The translations under genes were made by a program, and so were the position numbers. Below, one piece after another: positions 17,773 through 26,902 of a stretch of DNA of 64,000 nt. Every line of letters starts with the position of its first letter. Position 1 is the first letter of the stretch. The stretch is from Gordonia shandongensis DSM 45094. GTDB taxonomy: Bacteria; Actinomycetota; Actinomycetes; Mycobacteriales; Mycobacteriaceae. The notes below the pieces were generated by a model. The model was not told the origin of the DNA. It worked only from the letters and a program-made list of their open reading frames with translations, and did no database searches. The stretch spans positions 86,742-150,741 of the forward strand of contig NZ_KE383969.1 in assembly GCF_000423025.1 (NCBI RefSeq). The letters are read 5' to 3'.

Positions 17773-18663
17773 TCAGAACTCGACGACGCCGCGGGCATTC
17801 AGCAGGTCGATCACCTGCTGCACGCAGTCGGCACCGGCGTCGGCGAGCATGTGCCAGTCGAACTGCAGCTCACGCCACGACGCCGCCTCCAGGAAGTTCG
17901 CTTTCGCCAGGTCGTTCGCATGCCGCTGCCGGTCGCGGTGGTAGCTCCACCCGGAGATCTCCACGGCGACCCGCTGTTCCGGCCACGCGAAGTCCAGCCG
18001 CCACCGGCCACAGCGCAGCTGCTGCACCCAGCCGGTGACGCCCCAGCGCCGCAGCAGCGCGACGAAGAGGCGTTCGGCCTCCGATTCGCTGTCGGAGGCC
18101 GCGACACGGACCAGCCTGCGCGCCTCCACGATGCCGTGCATTCCAGCGCTGTCGGCCACCTCCCGCTCCAATGCGGCGAGGTCGACCCGCCCGGTCTGCA
18201 ACATCCGATCGAGGAAGGCACTGCCCTCCGGCAGCTCCACCGCCGCGAGCAGCGCGGTGAGCGGCACCGTGGTCACCGCGAGTCCGCGGTGCCGGGTGAC
18301 CGCGCCCGGCCGCAGCGCCCGGCGACTGACCCGCACCGAGACCGGCAGGTCCCTGTCGGCCGGGCGGTCCCGGCACGTGACGGTCACGGGGTCGGCGAGG
18401 TCCGGCATCATCCCGAACCACCAGGCGGCGGTGGTTCCGTCGGCCACACCGCGATGCGCGGCGACCACGATCCGCACCATCGCGGCCTGCGAGTACTCGT
18501 GAGATGCCGAGCGGAAGACGCCGGGCACCACGCGAATCCATTCACCGCGCTCCACCCGGCCGCGGACCTGCGTGCGACTGAGTCCGCATCCCAGGGCCTG
18601 CGCGGCGGTGATGACGCCGTCGCACGCAGCGAGTATCGCGGCCACCTCCGGGCAGTCCCCCAT
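17773..18663 (-). CDS. AbiEi-like/DUF559-type protein (winged helix plus nuclease-like fold)
   Basis: The N-terminal 80 residues match the AbiEi-type antitoxin domain pattern: a short winged-helix (GVITAAQALGCGLSRTQVRGRVERGEWIRVVPGVFRS) at the front. The C terminus is DUF559-like: WRLDFAWPEQRVAVEISGWSYHRDRQRHANDLAKANFL, which carries the D, E and K/H residues of a PD-(D/E)xK or Vsr-type fold. Many actinobacteria carry several single copies of this protein with no toxin partner; here too no AbiEii-like gene is adjacent, so a toxin-antitoxin role is not supported. Function unknown; DNA binding or cleavage is possible. The start at 18663 (MGDCPE) is preferred, 18687 being possible. Confidence 0.75.
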   Translation of the reverse strand: MGDCPEVAAILAACDGVITAAQALGCGLSRTQVRGRVERGEWIRVVPGVFRSASHEYSQAAMVRIVVAAHRGVADGTTAAWWFGMMPDLADPVTVTCRDRPADRDLPVSVRVSRRALRPGAVTRHRGLAVTTVPLTALLAAVELPEGSAFLDRMLQTGRVDLAALEREVADSAGMHGIVEARRLVRVAASDSESEAERLFVALLRRWGVTGWVQQLRCGRWRLDFAWPEQRVAVEISGWSYHRDRQRHANDLAKANFLEAASWRELQFDWHMLADAGADCVQQVIDLLNARGVVEF

Positions 18664-18737
18664 ACCGGTTGGACGCAGCGCGGCCACGATCCGGTTCCGC
18701 CGCCACCCCGCCGGGCGTGGCGGCGGAGCCGTGGTCG

Positions 18738-20597
18738 CTACAGCCCGAACTCGGCGATGATCCGCTCAGCGACATCGGCCGGGGAACCGTCACCGGGACG
18801 GATCACCAGGTCGGGATCCGCGGGCGCCTCGTACGGCGAATCGATTCCGGTGAACCGCTCGATCTCGCCGGCACGCGCCTTGGCATAGAGCCCCTTGGGG
18901 TCGCGGGCCTCGCAGTCCTCGAGGGGCGTGTCGACGAAGATCTCGTAGAAGTCCAGCCCCGCCTCGTCGTGGATCTCCCGGGCACGGCGCCGCTCGGCGG
19001 CGAACGGGCTGATCAGCGAGACGAGCGCGACCGTCCCCGAATCGGCGAACAATGCCGCGACGTGCGCGGTCCGGCGAATGTTCTCGCGCCGGTCGTCGTC
19101 CCCGAAGCCGAGGTCGCCGTTGAGCCCGTGGCGGAGATTGTCGCCGTCGAGCAGATACGCGGGCCGTCCGCCGGCCACCAGGTGACGCTCGAGCTCCATG
19201 GCGATGGTCGACTTCCCGGACGCCGACAGCCCCGTGAGCCACAGGGTGACGCCGCGATGCGCGCGATGCTCGCGGGTCACCGTGCTCGACTGCCACACCA
19301 CCTGGGAGTCGCGGGCGAGGGGCGCACTGATCATCCCGGCGGCGACGGTCGCATCGGTGGCCTCGTCGATGAGGATGAAACTGCCGGTGGCCCGGTTGCG
19401 ACGGTACTCGTCGAACATCACCGGCTGCTGGGCGTGCAGCGAGACCCGGCCGATTTCGTTGAGGACCAGCGACGCGGCGTCCTCGTCGCGGTGCAGGGTG
19501 TTCACGTCGAGCCGATAGTTCAGGCCGGCGACCCGGACGCGGGTCTCCCGCGAACCGCACTGCATCAGGTACGTGGCGCCCGGCGTGAGCCGCGTGTCGT
19601 CGGAGAACCAGCACACCATCGCGTCGAGTTCGCGGCCCACGTGCGGTCTGTTGTTGGGTCGCACCAGCATGTCGCCGCGGACGATGTCGATCTCGTCGGT
19701 CAACGCGATCGACACCGCCATCGAGGCGAACGCCTCGTCGAGTTCGACGCCGCCGGGCCCCCAGATCGCGGCGACGGTGGTCCCGAAGCCGCCGGGCAGC
19801 GCGACCACCGGGTCGCCGACCGCGAGGGTCCCGCCGGCGACGGTGCCCGCGAACGCACGGTGATCGAAGCCGTCGCTGCGCTGGGGCCGGATGACGTACT
19901 GCACCGGGAACCGGGTGTCGCGGAGGTTGCGGTCGGACGCGATGTAGACGTTCTCGAGGTGGCTGAGCAGCGGCCGACCGGAGTACCAGGGCATCGCGGT
20001 CGAACGGTCGACCACGTTGTCTCCGCGGAGCGCCGAGATCGGGATGAAGGTGATGTCGGAGACGTTGAGTTTGGCGGCGAACGCGACGACGTCGGCGCAG
20101 ATCTCGTCGAATCGCTCCTGTGAGTAGCCGACCAGGTCCATCTTGTTGACGCAGACCGTCAGGTGCGGGATGCCGAGCAGCGACGAGAGGAAGGCGTGCC
20201 GGCGGGTCTGCTCGAGCACGCCTTTGCGGGCGTCGACGAGGATGATCGCCAGATCGGCCGTGGACGCGCCGGTCACCATGTTGCGCGTGTACTGCACGTG
20301 CCCGGGCGAATCGGCGATGATGAACGTCCGCTCGGGGGTGGAGAAGTACCGGTAGGCGACGTCGATCGTGATGCCCTGTTCGCGCTCGGCGCGCAGGCCG
20401 TCGGTCAGCAGGGCCAGATCGGCGTGTTCGTCACCGCGGCGGGCGCTGGTGCGCTCGATCGCCTCGAGCTGGTCGGTGAGGATCGACTTCGCGTCGTACA
20501 GGAGGCGGCCGATCAGGGTCGACTTGCCGTCGTCGACGCTGCCGGCGGTCGCGATGCGCAGCAGATCCTTCGGTGCGGCCGAGACCGGGTCGCTCAT
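18738..20597 (-). CDS. cysNC: Bifunctional sulfate adenylyltransferase subunit 1/adenylylsulfate kinase
   Basis: The 619-aa protein fuses a CysN GTPase (residues about 1-435) to a CysC APS kinase (about 440-619). GTPase motifs are GSVDDGKST (residues 18-26), DSPGHVQYT and NKMD. The kinase P-loop is GLSASGKST, followed by [15 protein letters not shown] and the C-terminal IDSPYEAP. With CysD it makes APS from sulfate and ATP, driven by GTP hydrolysis, and then phosphorylates APS to PAPS. Its ATG shares one base with the cysD stop (TGATG), indicating coupled translation. Confidence 0.95.
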   Translation of the reverse strand: MSDPVSAAPKDLLRIATAGSVDDGKSTLIGRLLYDAKSILTDQLEAIERTSARRGDEHADLALLTDGLRAEREQGITIDVAYRYFSTPERTFIIADSPGHVQYTRNMVTGASTADLAIILVDARKGVLEQTRRHAFLSSLLGIPHLTVCVNKMDLVGYSQERFDEICADVVAFAAKLNVSDITFIPISALRGDNVVDRSTAMPWYSGRPLLSHLENVYIASDRNLRDTRFPVQYVIRPQRSDGFDHRAFAGTVAGGTLAVGDPVVALPGGFGTTVAAIWGPGGVELDEAFASMAVSIALTDEIDIVRGDMLVRPNNRPHVGRELDAMVCWFSDDTRLTPGATYLMQCGSRETRVRVAGLNYRLDVNTLHRDEDAASLVLNEIGRVSLHAQQPVMFDEYRRNRATGSFILIDEATDATVAAGMISAPLARDSQVVWQSSTVTREHRAHRGVTLWLTGLSASGKSTIAMELERHLVAGGRPAYLLDGDNLRHGLNGDLGFGDDDRRENIRRTAHVAALFADSGTVALVSLISPFAAERRRAREIHDEAGLDFYEIFVDTPLEDCEARDPKGLYAKARAGEIERFTGIDSPYEAPADPDLVIRPGDGSPADVAERIIAEFGL

Positions 20598-21553
20598 CAG
20601 AAGTAGCCCTCTTTCTTGCGGTCTTCCATGCCGGCTTCGGAGATGCGGTCGTCGGCGCGGGTGGCGCCGCGTTCGGTGACCCGGGTGGAGGCGACCTCCT
20701 CGATCACCTTCTCCGGGGTGTCGGCGTCGCTCTCCACGCAGCCGGTGCAGGTCGCATCGCCGACGGTCCGGAATCGGACGCGGGCGCGCCGGCTCGTCTC
20801 CCCCGGATAGGTCTCGAGGAATCGGGTCGCGGCCAGCAGCATCCCGTCGCGCGGCACCACGTCGCGTTCGTGGGCGTAGTAGAGGGGAGGCAGTTCGATG
20901 CCTTCGCGGGCGATGTAGTTCCAGATGTCGAGTTCGGTCCAGTTGCTCAGCGGGAACACGCGGATGTGCTCACCGCGTCGGCAGTGTCCGTTGTAGAGGT
21001 TCCACAGTTCGGGTCGCTGGTTGCGCGGGTCCCACGCGCCGAAGGAGTCGCGGAAGCTGAAGACGCGTTCTTTGGCGCGGGCCTTCTCCTCGTCGCGGCG
21101 TGCGCCGCCGAACACGGCGTCGAACCGGTTCTCGGTGATGCCGCGCAGCAGGGACACGGTCTGCAGTCGGTTGCGGGACGCCCCGGGGCCGGTCTGTTCC
21201 ACGGCGCGACCGGCGTCGATGTCGTCCTGGACGCTGCTGACCACGAGCCGCACCCCGGTCTGTTCGACGACGCGGTCGCGGAACTCGATGACCTCGTCGA
21301 AGTTGTGGCCGGTGTCGACGTGCATGAGCGGGAACGGCACGGGTGCCGGCCAGAACGCCTTCTGTGCGAGGTGGAACATCACCACGGAGTCCTTGCCGCC
21401 GGAGAACAGCATCGCGGGATTCTCGAAGGTCGCGGCGACCTCGCGGAAGATGTAGACCGATTCGGCCTCGAGTTCGTCGAGCGTCGTGCGCTCGTAGCGG
21501 CGGGCGGCACCGACGTCGTCGGCGGGCCGGGATCCGTCGGGGGCAGTGAGCAT
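20597..21553 (-). CDS. cysD: Sulfate adenylyltransferase subunit 2
   Basis: The 318-aa protein is the catalytic ATP sulfurylase subunit of the PP-loop ATPase superfamily. The PP-loop is FSGGKDSVV, followed by [20 protein letters not shown]; the C terminus ends EDRKKEGYF as in other CysD proteins. The ATG at 21553 has an AGAGG ribosome site. A GTG at 21589 is in frame but lies inside a perfect palindrome (21572-21589) and is unlikely to be the start. The gene is first in a cysD-cysNC operon divergent from an IclR-type regulator. Confidence 0.95.
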   Translation of the reverse strand: MLTAPDGSRPADDVGAARRYERTTLDELEAESVYIFREVAATFENPAMLFSGGKDSVVMFHLAQKAFWPAPVPFPLMHVDTGHNFDEVIEFRDRVVEQTGVRLVVSSVQDDIDAGRAVEQTGPGASRNRLQTVSLLRGITENRFDAVFGGARRDEEKARAKERVFSFRDSFGAWDPRNQRPELWNLYNGHCRRGEHIRVFPLSNWTELDIWNYIAREGIELPPLYYAHERDVVPRDGMLLAATRFLETYPGETSRRARVRFRTVGDATCTGCVESDADTPEKVIEEVASTRVTERGATRADDRISEAGMEDRKKEGYF

Positions 21554-21571
21554 GGGAGCAATCCTCTTGAC

Positions 21572-21589
21572 GTGTCGAATATTCGACAC
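21572..21589. promoter_or_regulatory. Perfect 18-bp palindrome, probable operator between cysD and the IclR gene
   Basis: GTGTCGAATATTCGACAC is a perfect palindrome 18 bases upstream of the cysD start and 14 bases upstream of the divergent regulator. Length, position and AT-rich centre fit an operator bound by the IclR-type protein. Binding is inferred. Confidence 0.7.
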
Positions 21590-21603
21590 TTAATGTTGAC
21601 TAT

Positions 21604-22560
21604 ATGACAGGAACGGTAGGGGACCGCGAACCCGGCCGTCAATCCCCACCTCTGCGATCACGCGGGACGCGGGCCGCCCGCCCGCAGCGGGCATCGCCGC
21701 CGACGCATCGCGTGGTCGCGATCATGACACTGCTCGTCGACCGCCCCGACGACCCCCCGACGCTCGCGGAGATCGTCCGGGAGACGGCCATGTCGCGAGC
21801 CACGGCACACGCCGTGGTGACCGAACTCTGCACCTTGGGCTGGGTCGGCCGGAACTCCGACAACACCTACCGCCTGGGCGTCGAGTTCCTGGCGACCGGA
21901 CGCCGCGCCGCTCGGATCGACATCGTCGCCGGCGCCGCCGAGTCGGCCCTCGACCAGCTGGTCGCCGACACCGGACTGCCTGCCTTCCTGGCTCGGCGCG
22001 ACGGGGATGCCATCGTGACCTCCGCCCACGTGGTGCCCGCGTCCGCATCGGCGGCGGGAGTCGGGATGCCGCCGCGGGGCACGGCACCGCCGCAGCGTCA
22101 CCGGATGCGGGTCCGCCCGCCGCTGTGTCGCGAGTTCGTCGCCTGGTCCGATGAGCCGGAGCGAGAGGCCTGGCTCGCCCTGGCCCCGGCCGACCAGCGA
22201 CGCCGACTCGTCGCCGTGCTGGCCGCGGTGCGCGAACGCGGATACTCGGTGGAGCGGATCACCGATCATCACCGGTCGGTCATCGACGCGCTCGGCGACC
22301 TGACCGAGATGCCGTCGACGGTGCGCGACCGGATGGCCGCACTGGTCTCGGAGCTGTCGGCGATCGACTATCTGCCCGACGAGCTGAGCGGCGAGGTGGG
22401 CGTGGTGAGCGTCGGCGCGCCGGTGTTCGACGCCGACGGCGCGGTGACGGCCGCGCTGGTGAGTCAGCCCGACGCGACGATGCCCGCGGCCGATCTCGCC
22501 GCGCTCGGCGACGCCGTGGTCGATGCGGCGGACTCGGTCAGCGCGGCCCTTGCCCCCTGA
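21604..22560 (+). CDS. IclR-type transcriptional regulator divergent from cysD
   Basis: After a basic 35-residue tail comes a winged helix of the IclR type: HRVVAIMTLLVDRPDDPPTLAEIVRETAMSRATAHAVVTELCTLGWVGRNSDNTYRLG. A GAF-like effector domain follows (ARIDIVAGAAESALDQLVADTGLPAFLARRDGDAIVTSAHV and the late VVSVGAPVFDADGAVTAAL). The divergent arrangement with cysD and the shared palindrome suggest control of sulfate activation. Known cys regulators are of other families, so an effector in sulfur metabolism is only a proposal. The start at 21604 follows a TTGACTATAT stretch; later starts within the basic tail cannot be excluded. Confidence 0.8.
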   Translation: MTGTVGDREPGRQSPPLRSRGTRAARPQRASPPTHRVVAIMTLLVDRPDDPPTLAEIVRETAMSRATAHAVVTELCTLGWVGRNSDNTYRLGVEFLATGRRAARIDIVAGAAESALDQLVADTGLPAFLARRDGDAIVTSAHVVPASASAAGVGMPPRGTAPPQRHRMRVRPPLCREFVAWSDEPEREAWLALAPADQRRRLVAVLAAVRERGYSVERITDHHRSVIDALGDLTEMPSTVRDRMAALVSELSAIDYLPDELSGEVGVVSVGAPVFDADGAVTAALVSQPDATMPAADLAALGDAVVDAADSVSAALAP

Positions 22561-22595
22561 TTCCGTTCCCCATTGCCGGACTCCCTACGACCACG

Positions 22596-22608
22596 GTAGA
22601 TTTTCTAC
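22596..22608. promoter_or_regulatory. Inverted repeat upstream of the DUF2249-cupin operon
   Basis: GTAGATTTTCTAC has 5-bp arms (GTAGA/TCTAC) around TTT. It sits 33 bases before the first start codon of the operon in an AT-rich stretch and could be the operator of the Cys-rich regulator encoded as the third gene. Nothing else in the window shares it. Confidence 0.5.
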
Positions 22609-22640
22609 AAGAGGTACTTATTTTTATTGAGAGGACGACT

Positions 22641-23240
22641 ATGCCCGATGTGACCCTGGATGTTCGCGAGATCCCGAAGCCGCAGCGCCATCCGAAGATC
22701 TTCGGCATCTTCGACTCCCTGTCGGTCGGCGAGGCCATCGTCCTCGTCAACGATCACGACCCCCGCCACCTCCACGACGAGTTCGAGGAGAAGCTGCCCG
22801 GCGGCTACGGCTGGGAGTATCTGGTCCGCGAGAAGCGCGATTACCGCATCCGGATCAGCAAGGCCACCGAGGCGCCGCCGGCCCGCAAGCTCGGCAACAC
22901 CGCCGAACTGACCCGCCGCGACGTCGATGCGGCAGACGTCGCGTGGAAGCTCGACTTCGCCGGCCGCGGCCTCGACTCGAATCTCATCCGCCTGGCCGGC
23001 GGCGGGGCCATCGGCACCCACCGGGGCGGGGAGGTGGACGTCCTGGTGACCGTGCTCTCGGGGTCCGGAACGATGGGCACCGAGACCGGCGACGTCCCGA
23101 TCACCGCCGGTGATCTGCTGTGGTTGCCGCACCACTCCCAGCGGTCGTTCACCGCGGGCCCCGGCGGACTGGACTACCTCACGGTGCACACCCACCGTGA
23201 ACCGTCGTTGACCATCGAACCCTTCGACCCGAATCGGTGA
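22641..23240 (+). CDS. DUF2249-cupin fusion protein
   Basis: Residues 1-85 form a DUF2249 domain: [44 protein letters not shown] and the [19 protein letters not shown] strand pair. Residues about 95-190 form a small cupin: [48 protein letters not shown], with H and E residues suited to metal binding. DUF2249 proteins (COG4309) are repeatedly found beside nitric-oxide and denitrification genes and COG2345 regulators, but have no proven activity. The ATG at 22641 has a GAGAGGACG ribosome site. It begins a four-gene operon with a 7Fe ferredoxin, a Cys-rich regulator and a membrane protein. Confidence 0.8.
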   Translation: MPDVTLDVREIPKPQRHPKIFGIFDSLSVGEAIVLVNDHDPRHLHDEFEEKLPGGYGWEYLVREKRDYRIRISKATEAPPARKLGNTAELTRRDVDAADVAWKLDFAGRGLDSNLIRLAGGGAIGTHRGGEVDVLVTVLSGSGTMGTETGDVPITAGDLLWLPHHSQRSFTAGPGGLDYLTVHTHREPSLTIEPFDPNR

Positions 23241-23244
23241 GGAC

Positions 23245-23595
23245 ATGACCTATGTGATCGCACAGCCCTGCGTCGACGTGATGGACCGCTCCTGTGTGGA
23301 GGAATGCCCCGTCGACTGCATCTACGAGGGCGGCCGCGCCCTCTACATCCACCCCGACGAGTGCGTCGACTGCGGCGCGTGCGAGCCGGTGTGCCCGGTC
23401 GAGGCGATCTTCTACGAGGACGATCTCCCCGAGGAGTGGGCGCCGTACATCAACGACAACGCCGACTTCTTCACCGAGACCCTGGCCGATCGCGAGGCGC
23501 CGCTCGGCTCGCCGGGCGGCGCGATGAAGCTGGGGGCGATTCCGGCGGATGCACCCCTGGTGGCCTCGCTTCCACCGCAGCAGGCCGACGGGTGA
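23245..23595 (+). CDS. fdxA: Seven-iron ferredoxin
   Basis: The 116-aa protein has the 7Fe ferredoxin pattern: a first set [17 protein letters not shown], giving the 3Fe-4S/4Fe-4S ligands, then [16 protein letters not shown], the canonical CxxCxxCxxxCP. The C-terminal extension [24 protein letters not shown] is typical of actinobacterial FdxA. It transfers single electrons at low potential. It starts five bases after the DUF2249-cupin gene, so it is co-transcribed. In mycobacteria fdxA belongs to hypoxia/NO-responsive regulons, in keeping with the neighbours. Confidence 0.92.
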   Translation: MTYVIAQPCVDVMDRSCVEECPVDCIYEGGRALYIHPDECVDCGACEPVCPVEAIFYEDDLPEEWAPYINDNADFFTETLADREAPLGSPGGAMKLGAIPADAPLVASLPPQQADG

Positions 23596-23608
23596 TGAGC
23601 GGGGTGCG

Positions 23609-24256
23609 ATGAGCGGCCGACGAAGCATCCGGGCGGGTGATGTCCGCGAGGAGGTCCTCGCGGCGCTGCGGGCGGCCCGCGGACCGTTGGGCGTCGCGGA
23701 GATCGCCGCCGACATCGACGCGCCGGCGACGACGGTCCGCTTCCACCTGCGCACCCTGGTCACCGACGGCCTCGCCGACGCGGAGCCCGTTCCCGGCAGC
23801 GGTCCCGGCAGGCCGCGTCTGGTGTATCGCCCGCGGCGGGCGATGGATCCGTCCGGGCCGCGCAATTACGGGATCCTCGCCGAGATCCTGGTCGGCGCGC
23901 TCGACGGCGTCCCCGACGGCGAACGGCATGCCACCGAGGCCGGGCGGGAGTGGGGAGCGCGCCGGTCGGTGCCGACGAAGTCGGTGCTCGACGACATGAT
24001 CGCGGTCCTCGACGAGTTCGGCTTCGCCCCCGAGGCCGCCTGCGACGGCGTCCTGCTGCGCCGTTGTCCGTTTCTGGAGTTGGCGCAGCAGCGTCCGCAG
24101 CTCACCTGCTCGGTGCATCGTGGGATCATTCAGGGGGTGCTCGCCTCTCATCGGACCGACCTGGAGTTGACGTCGCTCGAGGCGTTCGTCGACGGCGATC
24201 ACTGTCTGGCGACCCTGTCCCGGGCAGCCGCCCCGTCCCGAGGAGACGATTCGTGA
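23609..24256 (+). CDS. COG2345-type winged-helix regulator with a C-terminal Cys cluster
   Basis: Residues 10-75 form a winged helix: REEVLAALRAARGPLGVAEIAADIDAPATTVRFHLRTLVTDGLADAE, then the GxGRPRLVYR wing. The C-terminal half has C145, C153, C167 and C199 (CDGVLLRRCPFLEL, LTCSVHRG, DGDHCLA) with H170 and H198 next to them. This resembles SufR and other COG2345 proteins that bind an iron-sulfur cluster, so an Fe-S, metal or NO sensor is likely. The ATG at 23609 is chosen over 23549, which would overlap fdxA. Its stop overlaps the next gene in TGATG. It probably controls this operon through the inverted repeat at 22596. Confidence 0.8.
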   Translation: MSGRRSIRAGDVREEVLAALRAARGPLGVAEIAADIDAPATTVRFHLRTLVTDGLADAEPVPGSGPGRPRLVYRPRRAMDPSGPRNYGILAEILVGALDGVPDGERHATEAGREWGARRSVPTKSVLDDMIAVLDEFGFAPEAACDGVLLRRCPFLELAQQRPQLTCSVHRGIIQGVLASHRTDLELTSLEAFVDGDHCLATLSRAAAPSRGDDS

Positions 24257-24702
24257 TGCGCCGCTCCGTCGACATCGACCTGTTCATCGGCGCGGCTGCG
24301 CTCTTCGTGGTGGCCGGCGGCCTGGTGGCGGCGATCGCCCGGCCCCTCGATCTGACGAAGGGCAGTTGGCTGGCCGCATATCTGGTCCTCGTCTGCGGTG
24401 TCGCCCTGGCGGTGATCGGCGCGGCACAGCAGCACACGCCGTCGGCCGTCGCTCCCGGCGTCCGGATCGCGCAACTGGGCGGCTGGCTGGTGGCCAATGC
24501 GACGGTGATCGTCGGTTCGCTCGTCGACTCCCCCGCGGCGGTCGACGTCGGGGCGGTGCTCCTGCTCGTCGTCCTGTTGGGCACCGCGTGGGTGGGTCGC
24601 GGACTGGCGGCGTCGCGGCGGGTCGCGGCGTACGCCTATCTGGCCGTGCTGGTCGTGTTGGCGGTGAGTGCGCCGATCGGGATGATCCTCGCGCGTCGGT
24701 AG
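24256..24702 (+). CDS. Four-helix membrane protein of unknown function, last gene of the fdxA operon
   Basis: The 148-aa protein consists of about four TM helices: LFIGAAALFVVAGGLVAAI, AAYLVLVCGVALAVIGAA, an AQLGGWLVANATVIVGSLV segment, a strongly hydrophobic VDVGAVLLLVVLLGTAWVG, and AYAYLAVLVVLAVSAPIGMILA. No family is recognised and no heme-ligand pattern is obvious. The 1-base overlap with the regulator gene shows coupled translation. It may be the membrane target or partner of the redox module. Confidence 0.7.
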   Translation: MRRSVDIDLFIGAAALFVVAGGLVAAIARPLDLTKGSWLAAYLVLVCGVALAVIGAAQQHTPSAVAPGVRIAQLGGWLVANATVIVGSLVDSPAAVDVGAVLLLVVLLGTAWVGRGLAASRRVAAYAYLAVLVVLAVSAPIGMILARR

Positions 24703-24752
24703 GGGGCTCCGACCCGCCGTATCCGTGCGGCGGTCGGCATGCCGACCTACCA

Positions 24753-24766
24753 ACCAAGCACTTGCT
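24753..24766. promoter_or_regulatory. KstR2-type operator upstream of echA
   Basis: ACCAAGCACTTGCT matches the published KstR2 consensus AnCAAGnnCTTGnT at every fixed position. It lies 16 bases before the echA start, overlapping the likely promoter. KstR2 represses genes for degradation of the last steroid rings (HIP-CoA) in Mycobacterium and Rhodococcus. kstR2 itself is not in the window. Confidence 0.75.
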
Positions 24767-24782
24767 AGGTTAGTCTCGAGGT

Positions 24783-25733
24783 ATGAGCAACGCCGTCATC
24801 CCGCCTCCCCTGGGCCCCGACGACCTCGGCCCCGACACCTCACCGGTCGCCTACGAGACCGGCGGACCCGACGGAGCCGTCGCGTACGTGACCCTCAATC
24901 GGCCCGACTACCGCAACGCGCAGAACTCGGTGATGACGTATTCGCTCGACGCCGCGTTCCGCCGCGCCGTCGACGACTCCGCGGTCAAGGTGATCGTGCT
25001 GCGCGCCAACGGCAAGCACTTCTCGGCCGGTCACGACATCGGCACCCCCGAACGCGACTTCAACACCTACTACGAGAACACGGCCACCCTGCACTGGGAT
25101 CACACCCGCGGCGACGACGAGCCCCTCGACAGCAACCAGCGTCTCGCCCGCGAGATGGAGGTCTACATGGGGATGTGCCGCCGCTGGCGCGACATCCCGA
25201 AGCCGATGATCGCCCAGGTCCACGGCGCCTGCATCGCCGGTGGACTCATGCTGGCCTGGTCGGCCGACTTCATCGTCGCCTCCGATGACGCGTTCTTCTC
25301 CGACCCCGTCGCCCGCATGGGCATCCCCGGCGTCGAATACTTCGCCCACGCCTACGTCCTCGGTGCGCGGCGGGCCAAGGAGATCCTGTTCACCGGCCGA
25401 CGCTTCACCGCGGCGCAGGCACTCGACTGGGGCATGGTCAACCACGTCGTCGGTCGCGCGGAGTTGGACGCGAAGGTCGACGAGATCTGCGCGCAGATGA
25501 CCGAGATGCCGATGCAGGGGCTCTTCCTCTCGAAGAAGGCCGTCAACATCTGCGAGGACCAGATGGGCATGCGCAACGCGATGGACTCGGTGTTCGGCTG
25601 GCATCACTTCGCTCACGCCGCGAACGACGCCGACTCCGGCGACTCGCTCGGCGGCATGGACGCCAAGAGCATGAAGAACGCCGCACAGAAGAACGCCGAA
25701 CAGAAGAATGCCGCACAGGAGGGCACGGCCTGA
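24783..25733 (+). CDS. Enoyl-CoA hydratase/isomerase family protein (EchA13-like)
   Basis: The 316-aa protein is a crotonase-fold enzyme. The oxyanion-hole segments are FSAGHDIG (about residue 80) and HGACIAGGLMLAWSADFIVAS (about 145). The Glu pair normally used for hydration would fall in this second region and in VARMGIPGVEYF; the residue after MGIPG is V-E, so at least one acid is present. A C-terminal tail of NAAQKNAEQKN repeats ends the protein. Gene order echA-fadE-fadE recalls Mycobacterium echA13-fadE17-fadE18. It overlaps the next gene by one base. The upstream KstR2 box suggests a role in steroid-derived acyl-CoA breakdown, though other branched or cyclic acyl-CoAs are possible. Confidence 0.85.
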   Translation: MSNAVIPPPLGPDDLGPDTSPVAYETGGPDGAVAYVTLNRPDYRNAQNSVMTYSLDAAFRRAVDDSAVKVIVLRANGKHFSAGHDIGTPERDFNTYYENTATLHWDHTRGDDEPLDSNQRLAREMEVYMGMCRRWRDIPKPMIAQVHGACIAGGLMLAWSADFIVASDDAFFSDPVARMGIPGVEYFAHAYVLGARRAKEILFTGRRFTAAQALDWGMVNHVVGRAELDAKVDEICAQMTEMPMQGLFLSKKAVNICEDQMGMRNAMDSVFGWHHFAHAANDADSGDSLGGMDAKSMKNAAQKNAEQKNAAQEGTA

Positions 25734-26899
25734 TGGATCTGTTGTTCGACGACGCCGCCCTCGCGTTCCGTGCCGAGGTCCGGCAGTGGCTCACCGAGCA
25801 CGTCCCCGCGACACCGCTGCCGTCCATGGACACCGCCGAGGGATTCGAAGCGCACCGCGCGTGGGAGGCCGAGATGGCCGCCGACCGCATGTCCGTGGTC
25901 AGCTGGCCCGAGGAGTTCGGCGGCCGCGACGAGCCGCTGCTGCACTGGCTGATCTTCGAGGAGGAGTACTACCGTTCGGGCGCTCCGGGACGCGTCAGCC
26001 AGAACGGCATCTTCCTGCTGGCCCCCACGCTCTTCGAGCACGCGAAGCCCGAACAGCTCGCCCGCATCATGGGGCGGATGGCCCGCGCCGACGACATCTG
26101 GGGTCAGGCGTGGAGTGAACCCGAGGCCGGCTCCGACCTCGCCTCCCTGCGGTCGACCGCCACCCGCACCGACGGCGGCTGGCTCCTCAACGGTCAGAAG
26201 ACGTGGAGTTCCCGGTCCAGCTTCGCCGACTGCGGCTTCGGGCTGTTCCGCACCGACCCCGAGCAGAGTCGTCACCGCGGCCTCACCTACTTCATGTTCG
26301 ACCTGCGGGCCGAGGGCGTGACGGTCCGCCCGATCGCTCAACTCGACGGCGAACCCGGCTTCGCCGAGCTGTTCCTGGAGAACGTCTTCGTTCCCGACGA
26401 TCCCGCCGACCCCGGCGCGTCGGGGGTGATCGGCGACGTCGACAACGGCTGGAAGGTCGCGATGAGCACCGCCGCGAACGAGCGCGGACTGTCACTGCGG
26501 TCACCGGGCCGCTTCCTGGCCGCCACCGACCGGCTCCTGACGCTGTGGCACGACCGGGGCGCCGACGCGCCGTCGACCGCCGCCACCGACAAGGGGGTCG
26601 TCGACGCCTGGATCGGCGCGCGCGCCTACGAGCTGTCCACGTACCAGACCGTGAGCCGTCTGGCCGCGGGCGGACAGCTCGGGATGGAGTCGTCCATCAA
26701 CAAGGTGTTCTGGTCGCAGTGGGACATCGCCGCCCACGAGACGGCCCTGGACCTGCGCGGTCTCGACGCCGAACTCGACGACCCCTGGATGGACGGCTAC
26801 CTGTTCTCCCTGTCGGGTCCGATCTACGCCGGCACCAACGAGATTCAACGCAATGTGATCGCCGAGCGACTCCTCGGCCTGCCCCGCGGAGACCGATAA
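25733..26899 (+). CDS. Acyl-CoA dehydrogenase, FadE17-like subunit
   Basis: The 388-aa protein has the full acyl-CoA dehydrogenase layout. WGQAWSEPEAGSDLASL is the FAD/substrate segment and SGPIYAGTNEIQRNVIAERLLGLPRG the C-terminal helix pair. The canonical catalytic Glu of YEGT is replaced by Ala (YAGT); instead NERG about residue 244 has a Glu at the position used by isovaleryl-CoA dehydrogenase and by the alpha subunits of mycobacterial alpha2beta2 FadE enzymes. It therefore probably pairs with the shorter FadE encoded next. The start shares one base with the echA stop. Confidence 0.88.
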   Translation: MDLLFDDAALAFRAEVRQWLTEHVPATPLPSMDTAEGFEAHRAWEAEMAADRMSVVSWPEEFGGRDEPLLHWLIFEEEYYRSGAPGRVSQNGIFLLAPTLFEHAKPEQLARIMGRMARADDIWGQAWSEPEAGSDLASLRSTATRTDGGWLLNGQKTWSSRSSFADCGFGLFRTDPEQSRHRGLTYFMFDLRAEGVTVRPIAQLDGEPGFAELFLENVFVPDDPADPGASGVIGDVDNGWKVAMSTAANERGLSLRSPGRFLAATDRLLTLWHDRGADAPSTAATDKGVVDAWIGARAYELSTYQTVSRLAAGGQLGMESSINKVFWSQWDIAAHETALDLRGLDAELDDPWMDGYLFSLSGPIYAGTNEIQRNVIAERLLGLPRGDR

Positions 26900-26902
26900 G
26901 CC

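Noticed and set aside
17773..18663. AbiE-type toxin-antitoxin or phage-defence system
   Set aside because: The AbiEi-like domain is fused to a DUF559-like domain and no nucleotidyltransferase toxin gene is adjacent; such solo genes are common in actinobacteria.
21587..21589. GTG at 21589 as cysD start
   Set aside because: It is part of the perfect palindrome and has no ribosome site; the ATG at 21553 has one and gives the normal CysD length.
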